This document shows, one piece after another, positions 52,044-62,884 of a stretch of DNA of 64,000 bases. The notes beneath the pieces are model-generated. The model ran no database searches, was not told where the DNA came from, and was given only the letters and a program-made list of their open reading frames with translations. This stretch comes from Pseudomonadaceae bacterium (GTDB taxonomy: Bacteria; Pseudomonadota; Gammaproteobacteria; Pseudomonadales; Pseudomonadaceae), in contig JAUVZY010000001.1 of NCBI GenBank assembly GCA_030602315.1, forward strand, positions 62,001-126,000, written 5' to 3'. The translations under genes and the position numbers were made by a program. The stretch's first letter is position 1. Each line of letters begins with the position of its first letter.

Positions 52044-52568
52044 GTGTCCAGCGGACCCTGTTTCTTCGCGTTGTTCGATCTAAAGCCCAGCTTCGAAGTG
52101 GACCTGGAGCAGCTCAACGTTCGCTACCGCGAGCAGGTGCGCCAGGTTCACCCCGACCGTTTCGCTAGCGCTTCCGAGCGGGAGCAGCGCCAGGCGCTGG
52201 AGCGGTCCGCTCTGCTCAACGATGCCTATCAGACGCTGAAGAATCCGACACGCCGCGCCCGCCACCTGCTGGCCTTGCGCGGACATGACGTGCCGCTCGA
52301 AATCACCGTGCAGGATCCGGATTTCCTGCTGCAGCAGATGCAGTGGCGCGAAGAGCTCGAAGAGCTGCAGCAAGAGCGCGATCTTGCCGGTGTCGGCTCA
52401 TTCAAGCAGCGCCTGCGTTCGGCGCAGCAATCGATGAACGAAAGCTTTGCCGCGCTCTGGGACGATCAGGCTCGCCTGGCGGATGCCGAGCGCCTGGTTC
52501 GCCGAATGCAGTTCCTGGACAAGCTGTCTCAGGAAGTGCGGCAGCTTGAAGAACGTCTCGACGATTAA
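52044..52568 (+). CDS. hscB: co-chaperone HscB
   Basis: A 174-residue J-domain protein that delivers IscU to HscA. Seen: the J-domain HPD at 36-38 ([10 protein letters not shown]), [14 protein letters not shown], and a helical C-terminal bundle that binds IscU ([15 protein letters not shown]). Start: GTG at 52044 ([11 protein letters not shown]), preceded by GAGG; an ATG two bases earlier is out of frame. Only eight bases from the iscA stop. Confidence 0.95.
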   Translation: MSSGPCFFALFDLKPSFEVDLEQLNVRYREQVRQVHPDRFASASEREQRQALERSALLNDAYQTLKNPTRRARHLLALRGHDVPLEITVQDPDFLLQQMQWREELEELQQERDLAGVGSFKQRLRSAQQSMNESFAALWDDQARLADAERLVRRMQFLDKLSQEVRQLEERLDD

Positions 52569-52606
52569 CACGCACCCAGCGGTGCCGAGAAGAAGAACGC
52601 CACCCT

Positions 52607-54469
52607 ATGGCCTTATTGCAGATTGCCGAACCCGGCCTCAGTCCCCAGCCGCATCAGCGCCGCCTCGCGGTGGGGATCGATCTCGGAACCACCAATTCTC
52701 TCGTGGCGACCCTGCGCAGCGGGACGATCGATCCGTTACCGGACGAGACGGGGGAAGTGATCCTGCCGTCGGCGGTGCGCTATCTCGCCGATCGCGTGGT
52801 GGTCGGGCGCGAGGCGAAGGAGGCGGCACGGATCGATCCGCTCAACACCATCCTGTCGGTGAAGCGCCTGATGGGGCGTGGCGTTGATGATGTTCGTCAG
52901 GTGGGTCAGCAGATGCCGTACCGGTTCGTCGCTGGCCAATCGCAAATGCCGTTTATCGAAACCGCCCAGGGCGCCAAGAGCCCGGTTGAGGTTTCCGCTG
53001 ACATCCTGCGCGTGCTGCGCCAGCGCGCCGAGCAGACGCTCGGTGGCGAGCTGGTCGGGGCCGTCATTACCGTGCCGGCGTACTTCGATGACGCCCAGCG
53101 CCAGGCGACCAAGGATGCGGCCCGCTTGGCCGGGCTGAACGTGCTGCGTCTGCTCAACGAGCCGACCGCCGCTGCGGTGGCCTATGGCCTGGATCGCCAG
53201 GCCGAGGGCGTGGTCGCGGTCTATGACCTGGGTGGCGGCACTTTTGACATTTCCATACTGCGCCTCAGTCGCGGCGTCTTCGAAGTGCTGGCCACCGGGG
53301 GCGATAGCGCGCTGGGCGGCGATGACTTTGATCATGCGATTGCGGACTGGCTGGTGGCGCAAGCCGGGCTGTCCGTCGACCTGTCGCCGGCCGAGCAGCG
53401 CAAGCTGCTCAAGGCGGCCTGTGACGCGAAGGAGGCTCTGAGTGCGAGTGCCGCAGTCGAGATCGTCTACGGCGATTGGCGCGGTGTGCTCACCCGCGAA
53501 GACTTCGAGCGACTGATCGAGCCGCTTGTCGCGCGCAGCCTCAAGGCCTGCCGGCGCGCCGTGCGCGACTCGGGCCTCGAGCTTGAGGAAATCGGCTCGG
53601 TGGTGATGGTAGGCGGTTCGACCCGTGTGCCGCGTGTCCGCGAGGTGGTGGCCAGCCTGTTCCAGCGCGAGCCATTGACCGACATTGACCCCGATAAGGT
53701 GGTCGCCATCGGCGCGGCGATTCAGGCCAATACCCTGGCTGGCAACGGCCAGGACGGCGAAGAGCTGCTGCTGTTGGACGTGATTCCGCTGTCGCTCGGG
53801 CTGGAAACCATGGGTGGGCTGATGGAGAAGATCGTGCCGCGCAACACCACCATTCCGGTGGCCCGCGCGCAGGATTTCACCACCTACCGGGATGGCCAGA
53901 CGGCCATGATGATCCATGTGCTGCAGGGTGAGCGCGAGCTGGTCGCCGACTGCCGTTCGCTGGCGCGCTTCGAGTTGCGTGGCATTCCGTCGATGGTGGC
54001 TGGCGCGGCGAAGATCCGCGTCACCTTCCAGATCGACGCGGACGGCCTGCTGAATGTGGCGGCGCGTGAGCTGGGCTCGGGCGTCGAAGCCAGCATCCAG
54101 GTCAGACCGTCCTATGGGCTGACCGATGGCGAGATTGCGCGGATGCTCAAGGATTCCTTCGCTGGCGCCGAAGCCGACAAGCTGGCCCGTGCGCTGCGCG
54201 AGCGTCAGGTCGAAGCGCAGCGCCTGATCGAGGCTGTCGAGGCGGCGCTGCAGGCCGACGGCGAGCGGCTGCTCGATGCCGAGGAGCGTGCAGCGATCGA
54301 TGCTCAGCTAGGCGTGCTGCGCGAAGCTGTTGGCGGAGCGGATGCCGAGGCCATCGAGCGCCAGACCAAGCGCCTGAGCGAGATTACCGATGCCTTTGCC
54401 GCGCGACGCATGAACGCGTCGGTCAAGGCTGCGCTGGCGGGTCGCCGGCTCAACGACATCGAGGACTGA
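52607..54469 (+). CDS. hscA: Fe-S assembly chaperone HscA
   Basis: A 620-residue Hsp70-class ATPase specialised for IscU. Seen: N-terminal [39 protein letters not shown], the linker region [18 protein letters not shown] (given in two parts: LLLLDVIPL and SLGLETMGG) and a shortened C-terminal lid, typical of HscA rather than DnaK. Start: ATG at 52607. Confidence 0.98.
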   Translation: MALLQIAEPGLSPQPHQRRLAVGIDLGTTNSLVATLRSGTIDPLPDETGEVILPSAVRYLADRVVVGREAKEAARIDPLNTILSVKRLMGRGVDDVRQVGQQMPYRFVAGQSQMPFIETAQGAKSPVEVSADILRVLRQRAEQTLGGELVGAVITVPAYFDDAQRQATKDAARLAGLNVLRLLNEPTAAAVAYGLDRQAEGVVAVYDLGGGTFDISILRLSRGVFEVLATGGDSALGGDDFDHAIADWLVAQAGLSVDLSPAEQRKLLKAACDAKEALSASAAVEIVYGDWRGVLTREDFERLIEPLVARSLKACRRAVRDSGLELEEIGSVVMVGGSTRVPRVREVVASLFQREPLTDIDPDKVVAIGAAIQANTLAGNGQDGEELLLLDVIPLSLGLETMGGLMEKIVPRNTTIPVARAQDFTTYRDGQTAMMIHVLQGERELVADCRSLARFELRGIPSMVAGAAKIRVTFQIDADGLLNVAARELGSGVEASIQVRPSYGLTDGEIARMLKDSFAGAEADKLARALRERQVEAQRLIEAVEAALQADGERLLDAEERAAIDAQLGVLREAVGGADAEAIERQTKRLSEITDAFAARRMNASVKAALAGRRLNDIED

Positions 54470-54472
54470 CTC

Positions 54473-54811
54473 ATGCCACAGATCGTATTTCTGCCGAACG
54501 CCGAGCACTGCCCCGAGGGTGCGGTGATCGAGGCAGCCTCCGGTGAAACCGTGCTGGATGCGGCCCTGCGCAACGGCATCGACATCGAGCATGCCTGTGA
54601 GAAGTCCTGCGCCTGCACCACCTGCCACGTGGTGATTCGCGAAGGCTTCGCCTCGCTAGAGCCGTCGGATGAGCTCGAGGATGACATGCTGGACAAAGCC
54701 TGGGGGCTGGAGCCGACTTCGCGCCTGAGCTGCCAGGCGGTGGTCGCCGACAGCGATCTGGTGGTGGAAATTCCGCGTTACACGATCAATCAGGTATCGG
54801 AAGGGCACTGA
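54473..54811 (+). CDS. fdx: [2Fe-2S] ferredoxin Fdx
   Basis: A 112-residue ISC-type ferredoxin that supplies electrons for cluster assembly. Seen: ligands Cys42, Cys48, Cys51 and Cys87 (ACEKSCACTTCHV and RLSCQAV); Cys46 is extra and not a ligand. Start: ATG at 54473, three bases after the hscA stop. Fpr (21.2 kb) could reduce it. Confidence 0.98.
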   Translation: MPQIVFLPNAEHCPEGAVIEAASGETVLDAALRNGIDIEHACEKSCACTTCHVVIREGFASLEPSDELEDDMLDKAWGLEPTSRLSCQAVVADSDLVVEIPRYTINQVSEGH

Positions 54812-54821
54812 GGGCTTGTGC

Positions 54822-55022
54822 ATGAGCTTGAAATGGACCGATGTGCGTGAGATTGCCCTCGAGCTGGCCGAGGCCCGCCCGGAGGTGGATCCGCGCTATG
54901 TGAACTTCGTAGAGCTGCACCAGTGGGTGCTGGCGTTGCCCGATTTTGCCGATGACCCCCGGCGCGGTGGCGAGAAGGTGCTCGAGGCGATCCAGTCCGC
55001 CTGGCTCGAGGAGGCCGACTGA
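54822..55022 (+). CDS. iscX: Fe-S assembly protein IscX
   Basis: A 66-residue acidic protein that binds IscS and modulates its activity. Seen: [40 protein letters not shown] and a C-terminal ESAWLEE-like end ([11 protein letters not shown]), the standard IscX pattern. Start: ATG at 54822 (MSLKWTD). Last gene of the isc operon. Confidence 0.96.
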   Translation: MSLKWTDVREIALELAEARPEVDPRYVNFVELHQWVLALPDFADDPRRGGEKVLEAIQSAWLEEAD

Positions 55023-55149
55023 CGGCCTCTGTCGCGCCCCTCGCGCCGGCCTGCCAGGCGGCTGGCGCGGCTACGAATTTCGCCCGAACCTGCGTATACT
55101 CCGCGGGTTTTTCGTTTATGTCCCAACCCCTCTAGCTTTGGAGCTTTTC

Positions 55150-55581
55150 ATGGCTGTCGAACGCACCCTTTCCATCATCAAGCCGGACGCCGTTGCCAAG
55201 AACGTCATCGGTGAAATCCTGACCCGTTTCGAGAAGGCCGGCCTGCGCGTCGTCGCTTCCAAGATGGTTCAGCTGTCCGCGCGCGAGGCTGGTGGCTTCT
55301 ACGCCGAGCACAAAGAGCGCCCCTTCTTCAAGGATCTGGTGTCCTTCATGACCTCCGGTCCGGTGGTTGTCCAGGTGCTGGAAGGTGAAAACGCCATCGC
55401 CAAGAACCGCGAACTGATGGGTGCCACCGACCCGAAGAAAGCCGACGCCGGCACCATTCGCGCCGATTTCGCCGTTTCCATCGACGAGAACGCTGTTCAC
55501 GGTTCCGATTCCGCTGCCTCTGCTGCACGCGAAATCTCCTACTGGTTCGCTGAAACCGAACTGTGCGACCGCATTCGCTAA
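55150..55581 (+). CDS. ndk: nucleoside diphosphate kinase
   Basis: A 143-residue kinase balancing NTP pools. Seen: [15 protein letters not shown] at the N-terminus and the phosphorylated histidine His117 in [10 protein letters not shown]. Start: ATG at 55150. A TATACT at 55095-55100 could be its -10, but the -35 is poor, so it may be partly read through from iscX. The upstream 127 bases also contain an imperfect GC-rich hairpin. Confidence 0.98.
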   Translation: MAVERTLSIIKPDAVAKNVIGEILTRFEKAGLRVVASKMVQLSAREAGGFYAEHKERPFFKDLVSFMTSGPVVVQVLEGENAIAKNRELMGATDPKKADAGTIRADFAVSIDENAVHGSDSAASAAREISYWFAETELCDRIR

Positions 55582-55599
55582 TACAGCGAGGCTGAATCC

Positions 55600-56745
55600 A
55601 TGACTGAATCGACCGGTAAGGTAAATCTGCTGGGCATGACCCAGCCGCAGCTGGAGCAGTTCTTCGAGTCCATCGGGGAAAAGCGCTTCCGTGCCGGTCA
55701 GGTGATGAAATGGATTCACCACTTTGGCGTCGATGATTTCGACGCCATGACCAATGTCGGCAAGGCCTTGCGCGACAAGCTCAAGGCCTGTGCCGAGATT
55801 CGCGGCCCGGAAGTGGTCAGCGAAAATATTTCCAAAGACGGCACCCGAAAATGGGTGGTGCGCGTGGCTTCGGGTAGCTGCGTGGAAACCGTCTTCATTC
55901 CGCAGAACGGGCGCGGCACCCTGTGCGTGTCGTCCCAGGCGGGCTGTGCCCTCGACTGCAGTTTCTGCTCGACGGGCAAGCAAGGCTTCAATAGCGACCT
56001 GACTAGCGCCGAGGTGATCGGCCAGGTGTGGATCGCCAACAAGTCGTTCGGCACCGTCCCGGCGAAGATCGACCGCGCCATCACCAACGTGGTGATGATG
56101 GGCATGGGCGAGCCGCTGCTGAACTTCGAGAATGTCGTTTCGGCCATGGAGATCATGATGGATGATCTGGGCTACGGCATTTCCAAGCGCAAGGTGACCC
56201 TGTCCACCTCCGGCGTGGCACCGATGATCGACGAGCTTGCCGAGCGCATCGACGTGTCACTGGCGCTGTCGCTGCACGCGCCGAACGACGAGCTGCGTAG
56301 CCAGCTGATTCCGCTCAACCGCAAGTATCCGCTGGCAATGGTGCTCGACGCCTGCAAGCGCTATATCGGCCGGCTGGGCAAGGAGCGGGTGCTCACCATC
56401 GAGTACACCCTGCTCAAGGGCGTGAACGATCAGCCCGAGCACGCCACGCAGATGGCCGAGCTGCTGGCCGATGTGCCGTGCAAGATCAACCTGATCCCGT
56501 TCAACCCGTTCCCGCACGCCGGTTATGAGCGTCCGAGCAACAATGCGGTGCGGCGCTTCCAGGAAATCCTGCAGCAGGCCGGCTACAACGTGACAATCCG
56601 TACCACCCGCGGCGACGACATCGACGCTGCTTGTGGCCAGCTGGTCGGCAACGTGCTGGATCGCACTCGCCGAAGCGAGCGGTACATCGCCGTGCGCCAG
56701 CTGGCGGCCGAGTCGGCTCCGGCCCCCGCCGCCAATCGGTCCTGA
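55600..56745 (+). CDS. rlmN: 23S rRNA/tRNA adenine-C2 methyltransferase RlmN
   Basis: A 381-residue radical SAM enzyme that methylates C2 of A2503 in 23S rRNA and A37 of some tRNAs. Seen: the cluster cysteines Cys116, Cys120 and Cys123 ([13 protein letters not shown]), [12 protein letters not shown], and a late [11 protein letters not shown] holding the second catalytic cysteine. Start: ATG at 55600. It needs the iron-sulfur assembly encoded just upstream. Confidence 0.98.
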   Translation: MTESTGKVNLLGMTQPQLEQFFESIGEKRFRAGQVMKWIHHFGVDDFDAMTNVGKALRDKLKACAEIRGPEVVSENISKDGTRKWVVRVASGSCVETVFIPQNGRGTLCVSSQAGCALDCSFCSTGKQGFNSDLTSAEVIGQVWIANKSFGTVPAKIDRAITNVVMMGMGEPLLNFENVVSAMEIMMDDLGYGISKRKVTLSTSGVAPMIDELAERIDVSLALSLHAPNDELRSQLIPLNRKYPLAMVLDACKRYIGRLGKERVLTIEYTLLKGVNDQPEHATQMAELLADVPCKINLIPFNPFPHAGYERPSNNAVRRFQEILQQAGYNVTIRTTRGDDIDAACGQLVGNVLDRTRRSERYIAVRQLAAESAPAPAANRS

Positions 56746-56754
56746 GGGAGTAGC

Positions 56755-57501
56755 ATGAAACTGCGATTCATTCTGCCGGCGCTGTTCTTGCTCGCCGGCT
56801 GTGTATCCAGCGGCAATGTGGACCCGCTGAAAACGCAAAAGGGTCGCCAGGAAGCGCACGACGCCTATGTCCAGCTGGGCATTGGGTACCTGCAGCAGGG
56901 CTCACCTTCGCGCGCCAAAATTCCGCTGCGCAAGGCGCTGGAGCTTGATCCGCGCAGTACCAATGCGCACGCCGCGCTGGCGCTGGTGTTTCAGGCCGAG
57001 ATGGAGCACAAGCTCGCCGACGAGCACTTCCGCCAGTCGCTGGCATCCGGCGAGGCGCGGGCGTTCAACAACTACGGCAGTTTCCTGTTCGAGCAAAAAC
57101 GCTATGACGAGGCGTTCCAGCGCTTTCTGAAGGCCTCGGAAGACACCATGTACCCCGAGCGAGCTCGGGTTTTCGAGAACCTAGGCCTGACTGCGATCCA
57201 GCTGGGGCGCCGGGATGAGGCCAAGCAGTATTTCAATCGGGCGGTGCGTCTCGATGGGCGGCGCCCGGCGGCGCTGCTCGAACTCGCCGTGCTGCATTAC
57301 GACGATCAGGAGTTTGTCCTTGCGCGTCGCTATTACGACAGCTTCGCGGCCACCGCGCCGCAGAGCGCGCGCAGCCTGCTGCTGGGCATCCGACTGGCGA
57401 GAGTGTTCGATAACCGCGAGCAAGCCGCCAGTCTGGCTGCGCAGCTCAAGCGGGTATATCCGGCGTCCGCCGAGTACAAGACCTACCTGGCAGAGCAGTA
57501 A
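56755..57501 (+). CDS. pilF: type IV pilus pilotin PilF (PilW)
   Basis: A 248-residue outer-membrane lipoprotein that assists assembly of the PilQ secretin. Seen: signal peptide with lipobox LLAGC (Cys16), then six or so TPR repeats (AYVQLGIGYLQQGSPSRAK, ALELDPRSTNAHAALALVF, AFNNYGSFLFEQKRYDEAF). Start: ATG at 56755. Ten bases after rlmN, two before rodZ. Confidence 0.95.
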   Translation: MKLRFILPALFLLAGCVSSGNVDPLKTQKGRQEAHDAYVQLGIGYLQQGSPSRAKIPLRKALELDPRSTNAHAALALVFQAEMEHKLADEHFRQSLASGEARAFNNYGSFLFEQKRYDEAFQRFLKASEDTMYPERARVFENLGLTAIQLGRRDEAKQYFNRAVRLDGRRPAALLELAVLHYDDQEFVLARRYYDSFAATAPQSARSLLLGIRLARVFDNREQAASLAAQLKRVYPASAEYKTYLAEQ

Positions 57502-57503
57502 TC

Positions 57504-58544
57504 ATGGCCACCGAATCGAACGGCCCGGCCGAATCGCTAAGTCATCCTGGGCATACCCTGCGCCAGGCACGGGAGGCCAAAGAGCTCTCCCTGGCGATGG
57601 CCGCGCGCCAGCTCAATTTGCCTGAACGCACCCTTGATCGTCTCGAGAACGGCGATTTCGGCGCGTTGCCCGGGCACACCTTCACCCGCGGCTACATTCG
57701 CTCGTACGCAAAGCTGCTCGGGTTGGACCCGGAGCGACTGGTGGTCGAGTTCGACCGTTTCACCGGCACCGACGCCACTGGCAGCCACGTTCATACGCTC
57801 AGTCGGATCGAGGAGCCGGTGCGCCTGGCCTCGATCGGGCTGCGGCTGATCAGCTTCCTCGTGCTGCTGGGGCTGGCGGGCGTCGCCTTCTACCTGTGGC
57901 AGGATCGCGCCAATCTGGCCGAGCTCGGGCAGATGACCGGAACGCTCGGGCGCATCGAGGTGGACGGCGCCGACGGCACCACGCAGGTGCACAGCTTCGA
58001 CGAGCCGGAAGACCTGGCCGTGCTGGACAACCAGCCCGATGAGCCGCTGGATACCCCGGTCCCAGGGGAGGGCGAGGCTGTCGCGGATGCGACCGAGCCT
58101 GCGTTGTCAGCCGACGCTACGCTCGCTACGCAAGTGCCGGTACCGGTCGAGAGTGCGCCTGCCCCGGCTTCGCCGGCTGTCGAGGCGGCTCCGACAGCCG
58201 CGCCGAGTCCCGCCGCCCCGAGCACGCCTGCCGGGGTTGCCAGCGAACCGACTGCCCCGGCCCCAGCCGCCGCGCAGTCCGTCGCGGCGCCGGCGATGGC
58301 CGGTGCTGCCAGCCTGGAGTTGCGTTTCGACGCCGAATGCTGGACGCGGGTGACCGATGCCGACGGCAAGGTGTTGCTCAACACCCTGATGCCGGCCGGC
58401 TCGACGCGTACCGTGCAGGGCAAGGCGCCGCTGAGCGTGGTGCTCGGTTACAGCCGTGGCGTGGATGTCATCTTCAACGGCGAGCCCGTCGATATCGCCC
58501 CCTACCGGCGCGGCGAAACGGCTCGCTTCCAGCTGGGGCAGTGA
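57504..58544 (+). CDS. rodZ: cytoskeletal protein RodZ
   Basis: A 346-residue single-span protein linking MreB filaments to cell-wall synthesis. Seen: cytoplasmic helix-turn-helix (about 12-80, [34 protein letters not shown]), a transmembrane helix near 111-135 ([19 protein letters not shown]), a long Pro/Ala linker (about 180-265), and a C-terminal periplasmic DUF4115-like domain ([19 protein letters not shown]). Start: ATG at 57504. Confidence 0.95.
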   Translation: MATESNGPAESLSHPGHTLRQAREAKELSLAMAARQLNLPERTLDRLENGDFGALPGHTFTRGYIRSYAKLLGLDPERLVVEFDRFTGTDATGSHVHTLSRIEEPVRLASIGLRLISFLVLLGLAGVAFYLWQDRANLAELGQMTGTLGRIEVDGADGTTQVHSFDEPEDLAVLDNQPDEPLDTPVPGEGEAVADATEPALSADATLATQVPVPVESAPAPASPAVEAAPTAAPSPAAPSTPAGVASEPTAPAPAAAQSVAAPAMAGAASLELRFDAECWTRVTDADGKVLLNTLMPAGSTRTVQGKAPLSVVLGYSRGVDVIFNGEPVDIAPYRRGETARFQLGQ

Positions 58545-58546
58545 GC

Positions 58547-59662
58547 ATGCATTCGGAATCACCCATCAAGCGTCGCCGTTCCCGCCAGATTCGCGTGGGT
58601 AACGTGTTGGTCGGCGGCGATGCGCCGATCAGCGTGCAGAGCATGACCAATACCGAGACCTGCGACGTCGAGGCCACCGTCGGCCAGATCCGTCGGCTGG
58701 AGGCCGCCGGTGCCGATATCGTGCGTGTCTCGGTGCCGTCGATGGAGGCGGCCGAGGCGTTCGGCAGGATCAAGCAGCAGGTTCAGGTGCCGCTGGTCGC
58801 CGATATCCATTTCGACTACCAGATAGCCCTGCGGGTCGCTGAGCTGGGCGTTGACTGCCTGCGCATCAATCCGGGCAATATCGGCCGCGAAGACCGGGTG
58901 CGCGCGGTGGTCGAGGCGGCCCGCGACAAGGGCATTCCGATCCGTATCGGCGTCAACGCCGGTTCGCTGGAAAAGGACCTGCAAAAGAAATACGGCGAAC
59001 CCACACCCGAAGCGTTGGTGGAGTCGGCCTTGCGCCATGTTGAACATCTCGATCGACTGAACTTTCCGGACTTCAAGGTGAGCGTCAAGGCGTCAGACGT
59101 GTTCATGGCCGTTGGCGCTTATCGCCTGCTGGCCAGCCAGATCGAGCAACCGTTGCACCTGGGCATCACCGAGGCTGGCGGGCTGCGCTCGGGCACTGTC
59201 AAATCCGCGGTGGGCCTCGGGATGCTGCTCGCCGAAGGCATCGGCGACACCATTCGGGTGTCGCTGGCGGCCGATCCGGTGGAGGAGATCAAGGTCGGCT
59301 TCGATATTTTGAAGTCGCTGCGGCTACGTTCGCGTGGCATCAACTTCATCGCCTGCCCGAGTTGCTCGCGGCAGAATTTCGACGTGGTCAAGACCATGAA
59401 CGAGCTGGAAACCCGGCTCGACGATCTCTTGGTGCCGCTGGACGTGGCGGTGATCGGTTGCGTGGTCAATGGCCCCGGCGAAGCCAAGGAGGCCCATATC
59501 GGGCTGACCGGCGGCACCCCGAACAACCTCGTCTATATCGACGGCAAGCCTGCAACGAAGCTGGGTAACGATGACCTCGTCGACCAGCTTGAGCAACTGA
59601 TCCGCCGCAAGGCGGCCGAGAAGGCCGAAGCCGAAGCCGCGCTGATTCTGCGCGACCGTTAA
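58547..59662 (+). CDS. ispG: 4-hydroxy-3-methylbut-2-enyl diphosphate synthase IspG
   Basis: A 371-residue [4Fe-4S] enzyme of the MEP isoprenoid pathway. Seen: [17 protein letters not shown] start region, [24 protein letters not shown], cluster ligands in [10 protein letters not shown] and [12 protein letters not shown]. Start: ATG at 58547, two bases after the rodZ stop region; the frame runs further upstream inside rodZ, which is a shadow. Confidence 0.98.
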   Translation: MHSESPIKRRRSRQIRVGNVLVGGDAPISVQSMTNTETCDVEATVGQIRRLEAAGADIVRVSVPSMEAAEAFGRIKQQVQVPLVADIHFDYQIALRVAELGVDCLRINPGNIGREDRVRAVVEAARDKGIPIRIGVNAGSLEKDLQKKYGEPTPEALVESALRHVEHLDRLNFPDFKVSVKASDVFMAVGAYRLLASQIEQPLHLGITEAGGLRSGTVKSAVGLGMLLAEGIGDTIRVSLAADPVEEIKVGFDILKSLRLRSRGINFIACPSCSRQNFDVVKTMNELETRLDDLLVPLDVAVIGCVVNGPGEAKEAHIGLTGGTPNNLVYIDGKPATKLGNDDLVDQLEQLIRRKAAEKAEAEAALILRDR

Positions 59663-59670
59663 GGATACGC

Positions 59671-60960
59671 ATGAGCAAGACCCTGCAAGCCATCCGTGGC
59701 ATGAACGACATCCTGCCCGGACAGACGCCCGTCTGGCGCTACCTCGAGGGCACCTTCGCCAAGCTGCTCGATAGCTACGGCTACAGCGAGATCCGCCTGC
59801 CGATCCTCGAGTTCACCGAGCTGTTCGCCCGCGGCATTGGCGAAGGTACCGACGTGGTCGACAAGGAGATGTATACCTTCCTCGATCGCAACGAGGAATC
59901 GTTGACCCTGCGCCCCGAGGGCACCGCAGGTTGCGTGCGCGCAGTGCTCGAGCATGGCCTGTCCGGTGGCGGCCAGGTGCAGAAACTGTGGTACGCCGGC
60001 CCGATGTTTCGCTATGAAAAGCCGCAAAAGGGACGCTACCGCCAGTTTCATCAGATTGGCGTCGAAGTGTTCAACCAGCCAGGGCCGGACATCGATGCCG
60101 AGCTGATCGTGCTCACCGCGCGCCTGTGGAAGCTGCTGGGCATGGCCGATGCGGTCAGTCTGCAGCTCAACAGCCTGGGCTCCAGCGAGGCGCGGGCGGC
60201 CTATCGCAATGCGCTGGTCGACTATCTGCAGGCGCGTTTCGACCTGCTCGATGAAGACAGTCAACGTCGGCTGACCACCAACCCGCTGCGCATCCTCGAC
60301 AGCAAGAACGCCCAGACCCAGGCCTTGCTGGCGGATGCGCCAACCCTGCTCGACTATCTCGATGAGGAGTCGCGCCGGCATTTCGACGGACTGCGTGCCC
60401 GCCTGGATGCCGCCGGCATCGCCTATCAGATCAACCCCAAGCTGGTGCGCGGCCTGGATTACTACGGGCGCACGGTATTCGAGTGGGTCACCGACAAGCT
60501 CGGCGCCCAGGGCACGGTCTGCGCAGGCGGGCGCTACGACGGGCTGGTCAGCCAGTTCGGCGGCAAGCCGACACCGGGCGTGGGTTTTGCGATGGGGGTC
60601 GAGCGCCTGGTGTTGTTGCTCGAGACGCTCGGCCTGGTGCCTGACAGTCTTGCTGCCACACCGCACGTGTACGTTTGCGCCTTCGGCGAGGCGGCCGAGC
60701 TGGCAGCGCTCACGTTGGTCGAAGGGCTGCGCGATCGGCTGCCCCAGCTTCGCGTATGGCTCAACGCCGGCGCTGGCAGCTTCAAGAGCCAGTTCAAGAA
60801 GGCTGACAAGAGCGGCGCGCGCTATGCACTGATTCTCGGGGACGACGAGCTGACCTCGCGGGTGGTAGGGTGCAAGCCGCTGCGCGAGGACGGCGAGCAG
60901 CAGAGCGTGTGCTGGGACGATCTGGCGAGCTGGCTCGCCGAGCGCATCGAATCTGCCTGA
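59671..60960 (+). CDS. hisS: histidyl-tRNA synthetase
   Basis: A 429-residue class II synthetase. Seen: [17 protein letters not shown], motif 2 [17 protein letters not shown], the HisRS signatures [15 protein letters not shown] and AGGRYDGL, motif 3 [16 protein letters not shown], and a C-terminal anticodon-binding domain. Start: ATG at 59671, eight bases after ispG. Confidence 0.98.
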   Translation: MSKTLQAIRGMNDILPGQTPVWRYLEGTFAKLLDSYGYSEIRLPILEFTELFARGIGEGTDVVDKEMYTFLDRNEESLTLRPEGTAGCVRAVLEHGLSGGGQVQKLWYAGPMFRYEKPQKGRYRQFHQIGVEVFNQPGPDIDAELIVLTARLWKLLGMADAVSLQLNSLGSSEARAAYRNALVDYLQARFDLLDEDSQRRLTTNPLRILDSKNAQTQALLADAPTLLDYLDEESRRHFDGLRARLDAAGIAYQINPKLVRGLDYYGRTVFEWVTDKLGAQGTVCAGGRYDGLVSQFGGKPTPGVGFAMGVERLVLLLETLGLVPDSLAATPHVYVCAFGEAAELAALTLVEGLRDRLPQLRVWLNAGAGSFKSQFKKADKSGARYALILGDDELTSRVVGCKPLREDGEQQSVCWDDLASWLAERIESA

Positions 60961-60999
60961 CGGTAGAACGCACGAATTTCACGGTTGAGGAGCATCAGG

Positions 61000-61641
61000 G
61001 TGAGCGCGGTAAGCGAAGAAGAACAACTGGCCCAGATCAAGGAATGGTGGCAGCGCAACGGGCTGCCCTTGCTGCTTGGCGTGGTCATCGCGCTGGCGCT
61101 GGTCGTTGGCTGGCAGGCCTGGCAGAAGTATCGGGACAACCAGGCGCAGCAGGCCTCGGCGCTCTATCAGGAGCTGCTGACGGAGGTATTCGCCACTGGT
61201 GCGGTTGATACCGCCAAGGTTGCACGCCTGGCTAACGATCTGAAGAAGAACTTTGGCGGCAAGCCCTATGCGCAGTATGGCCAGTTGTTCCTGGCCAAGG
61301 TGGCGGTCGACGAGGGGCGTCTCGAGGAGGCAGCGGGGGAGCTGCGCAATGTGCTGGCGTCGCCGGCCAACGAGACCCTCGGCGAGCTGGCGCGTCAGCG
61401 TCTGGCCCAGGTGCTGGGGGCGCAAGACAAGCCGCAACAGGGGATCGAGCTGCTGCAGGGCAAGGGCCCGGCCGCGTTCCTGGCCAGCCGTGAGGAACTC
61501 AAGGGTGACCTGTTGCTGCAACTGGGCCAGCGCGAGGAAGCGCACGCCGCCTACCTGCGCGCCAAGCAAGCGCTTGCGCCGGATGCGGCGGTGGGTGCGT
61601 TGCAGGTGAAAATCGACGATCTGGCTCAAGGGGACGCCTGA
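61000..61641 (+). CDS. yfgM: YfgM-family TPR protein (ancillary SecYEG subunit)
   Basis: A 213-residue inner-membrane protein. Seen: cytoplasmic N-terminus EEEQLAQIKEWWQRNGLPL, one helix (LLLGVVIALALVVGWQAWQ), then a periplasmic TPR-like domain (YGQLFLAKVAVDEGRLEEAAGELRNVL, in parts). YfgM with PpiD helps proteins leaving SecYEG. Start: GTG at 61000 with GAGGAG seven bases upstream. The stop shares bases with the bamB start. Confidence 0.93.
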   Translation: MSAVSEEEQLAQIKEWWQRNGLPLLLGVVIALALVVGWQAWQKYRDNQAQQASALYQELLTEVFATGAVDTAKVARLANDLKKNFGGKPYAQYGQLFLAKVAVDEGRLEEAAGELRNVLASPANETLGELARQRLAQVLGAQDKPQQGIELLQGKGPAAFLASREELKGDLLLQLGQREEAHAAYLRAKQALAPDAAVGALQVKIDDLAQGDA

Positions 61642-62789
61642 TGATGCGTAGCAAGATTGCCGCATGGCTGGCGCTGGCGGTTCTGACCGCCGGTTGCAGC
61701 AGCAACAGCAAGGAGCCAAAGCCGGCCCCGTTGCCCGATTTCAAGCCGGAAATCCGCCTGCAGACGCAGTGGAGCCGTGATGTCGGCGCCGGCCAGGGCG
61801 ATACCTACAACCGGCTGACGCCGGCGGTATATGGCGAGCAGATTTATGCGGCCGATGTCGAGGGCCGGGTGACGTCGCTGGAACGCAGCAGCGGCAAGGT
61901 CAACTGGACGGTGAAGCTGAAGGTGCCGGTGTCCGGTGGCGTCGGTGCCGGTTATGGCCTGGTGCTGCTGGGCACGCTCGAGGGCGAAGTCATCGCGCTG
62001 GATGTGACCGATGGCAGCGTCCGCTGGCGTAGCCGGGTGGGCAGTGAAGTGCTTGCGGCGCCCGCCATTAACGGCGACGTGGTAGTGGCGCAGACCCAGG
62101 ACGACCGCCTGATCGCGCTGGACATGGACACCGGCACTCGTCGCTGGGCGTATGAAAGCACCCCGGCGGTTCTCACCCTGCGCGGCACCAGTGCGCCGCT
62201 GCTGACCAATCAGCTGGCCATCGCCGGGCTGTCCACCGGCTGGGTCGTGGCGCTGGATACCCAGCGCGGGCTGCCGGTGTGGGAGCAGCGCGTCACCATT
62301 CCGCAGGGCCGCTCGGAGCTCGAGCGCGTGGTGGATATCGACGGTGACCTGCTGCTCTCCGGTGGCACGCTGTATGTGGTTACCTACCAGGGCCGAGTAG
62401 CGGCGCTCGACCCGTCGAGCGGTCGCGTGCTCTGGCAGCGCGAGGCCTCCAGCCATACGGGTGTTGCCCAGGGCTATGGCAGCGTCTACCTGAGCCAGGC
62501 GAGCGATGAAGTGCAGGGGATCGACGAGCGTTCGACCCGCGTGCTGTGGAGCAACCCTGACCTGCTGCGTCGCGGGCTATCCGCGCCAGCGGTGATTTCC
62601 AGCTATGTGGTGGTGGGCGATCGTGAGGGTTATCTGCACTTCATGAGCCAGGTCGATGGTCGCATGGTCGCGCGCGAGCGCATCGACAGCTCCGGCGTGC
62701 GAGTGCGCCCGGTGGTGGAGGGTGACTGGCTGTACGCCTTCGGCAACGACGGCAAGCTGGTAGCGCTGACCATCAAGCGGGAAGAGTGA
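61641..62789 (+). CDS. bamB: outer-membrane assembly lipoprotein BamB
   Basis: A 382-residue eight-bladed beta-propeller of the BAM complex, which inserts outer-membrane proteins. Seen: lipobox LTAGC (Cys19) and repeated PQQ-like blades (VYGEQIYAADVEGRVTSLE, GEVIALDVTDGSVRWRS, GRVAALDPSSGRVLWQ). Start: ATG at 61641, overlapping the previous stop by one base; ATG at 61644 is equally usable. Confidence 0.97.
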   Translation: MMRSKIAAWLALAVLTAGCSSNSKEPKPAPLPDFKPEIRLQTQWSRDVGAGQGDTYNRLTPAVYGEQIYAADVEGRVTSLERSSGKVNWTVKLKVPVSGGVGAGYGLVLLGTLEGEVIALDVTDGSVRWRSRVGSEVLAAPAINGDVVVAQTQDDRLIALDMDTGTRRWAYESTPAVLTLRGTSAPLLTNQLAIAGLSTGWVVALDTQRGLPVWEQRVTIPQGRSELERVVDIDGDLLLSGGTLYVVTYQGRVAALDPSSGRVLWQREASSHTGVAQGYGSVYLSQASDEVQGIDERSTRVLWSNPDLLRRGLSAPAVISSYVVVGDREGYLHFMSQVDGRMVARERIDSSGVRVRPVVEGDWLYAFGNDGKLVALTIKREE

Positions 62790-62825
62790 CCGGCCCGCTT
62801 CGACAAGGCTTTCGAGCTTGAATCC

Positions 62826-62859
62826 GGCCGCTGCCTACTGGCAGCGGCCTTCGTGTTTT
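62826..62859 (+). terminator. terminator-like hairpin between bamB and der
   Basis: Perfect ten-base-pair stem GGCCGCTGCC (62826-62835) / GGCAGCGGCC (62840-62849) with a four-base loop, followed by TTCGTGTTTT. The T run is interrupted, so termination may be partial and der may be both read through and separately made. Confidence 0.7.
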
Positions 62860-62884
62860 CTGACAGAACGTTCTGGAGAGCCGC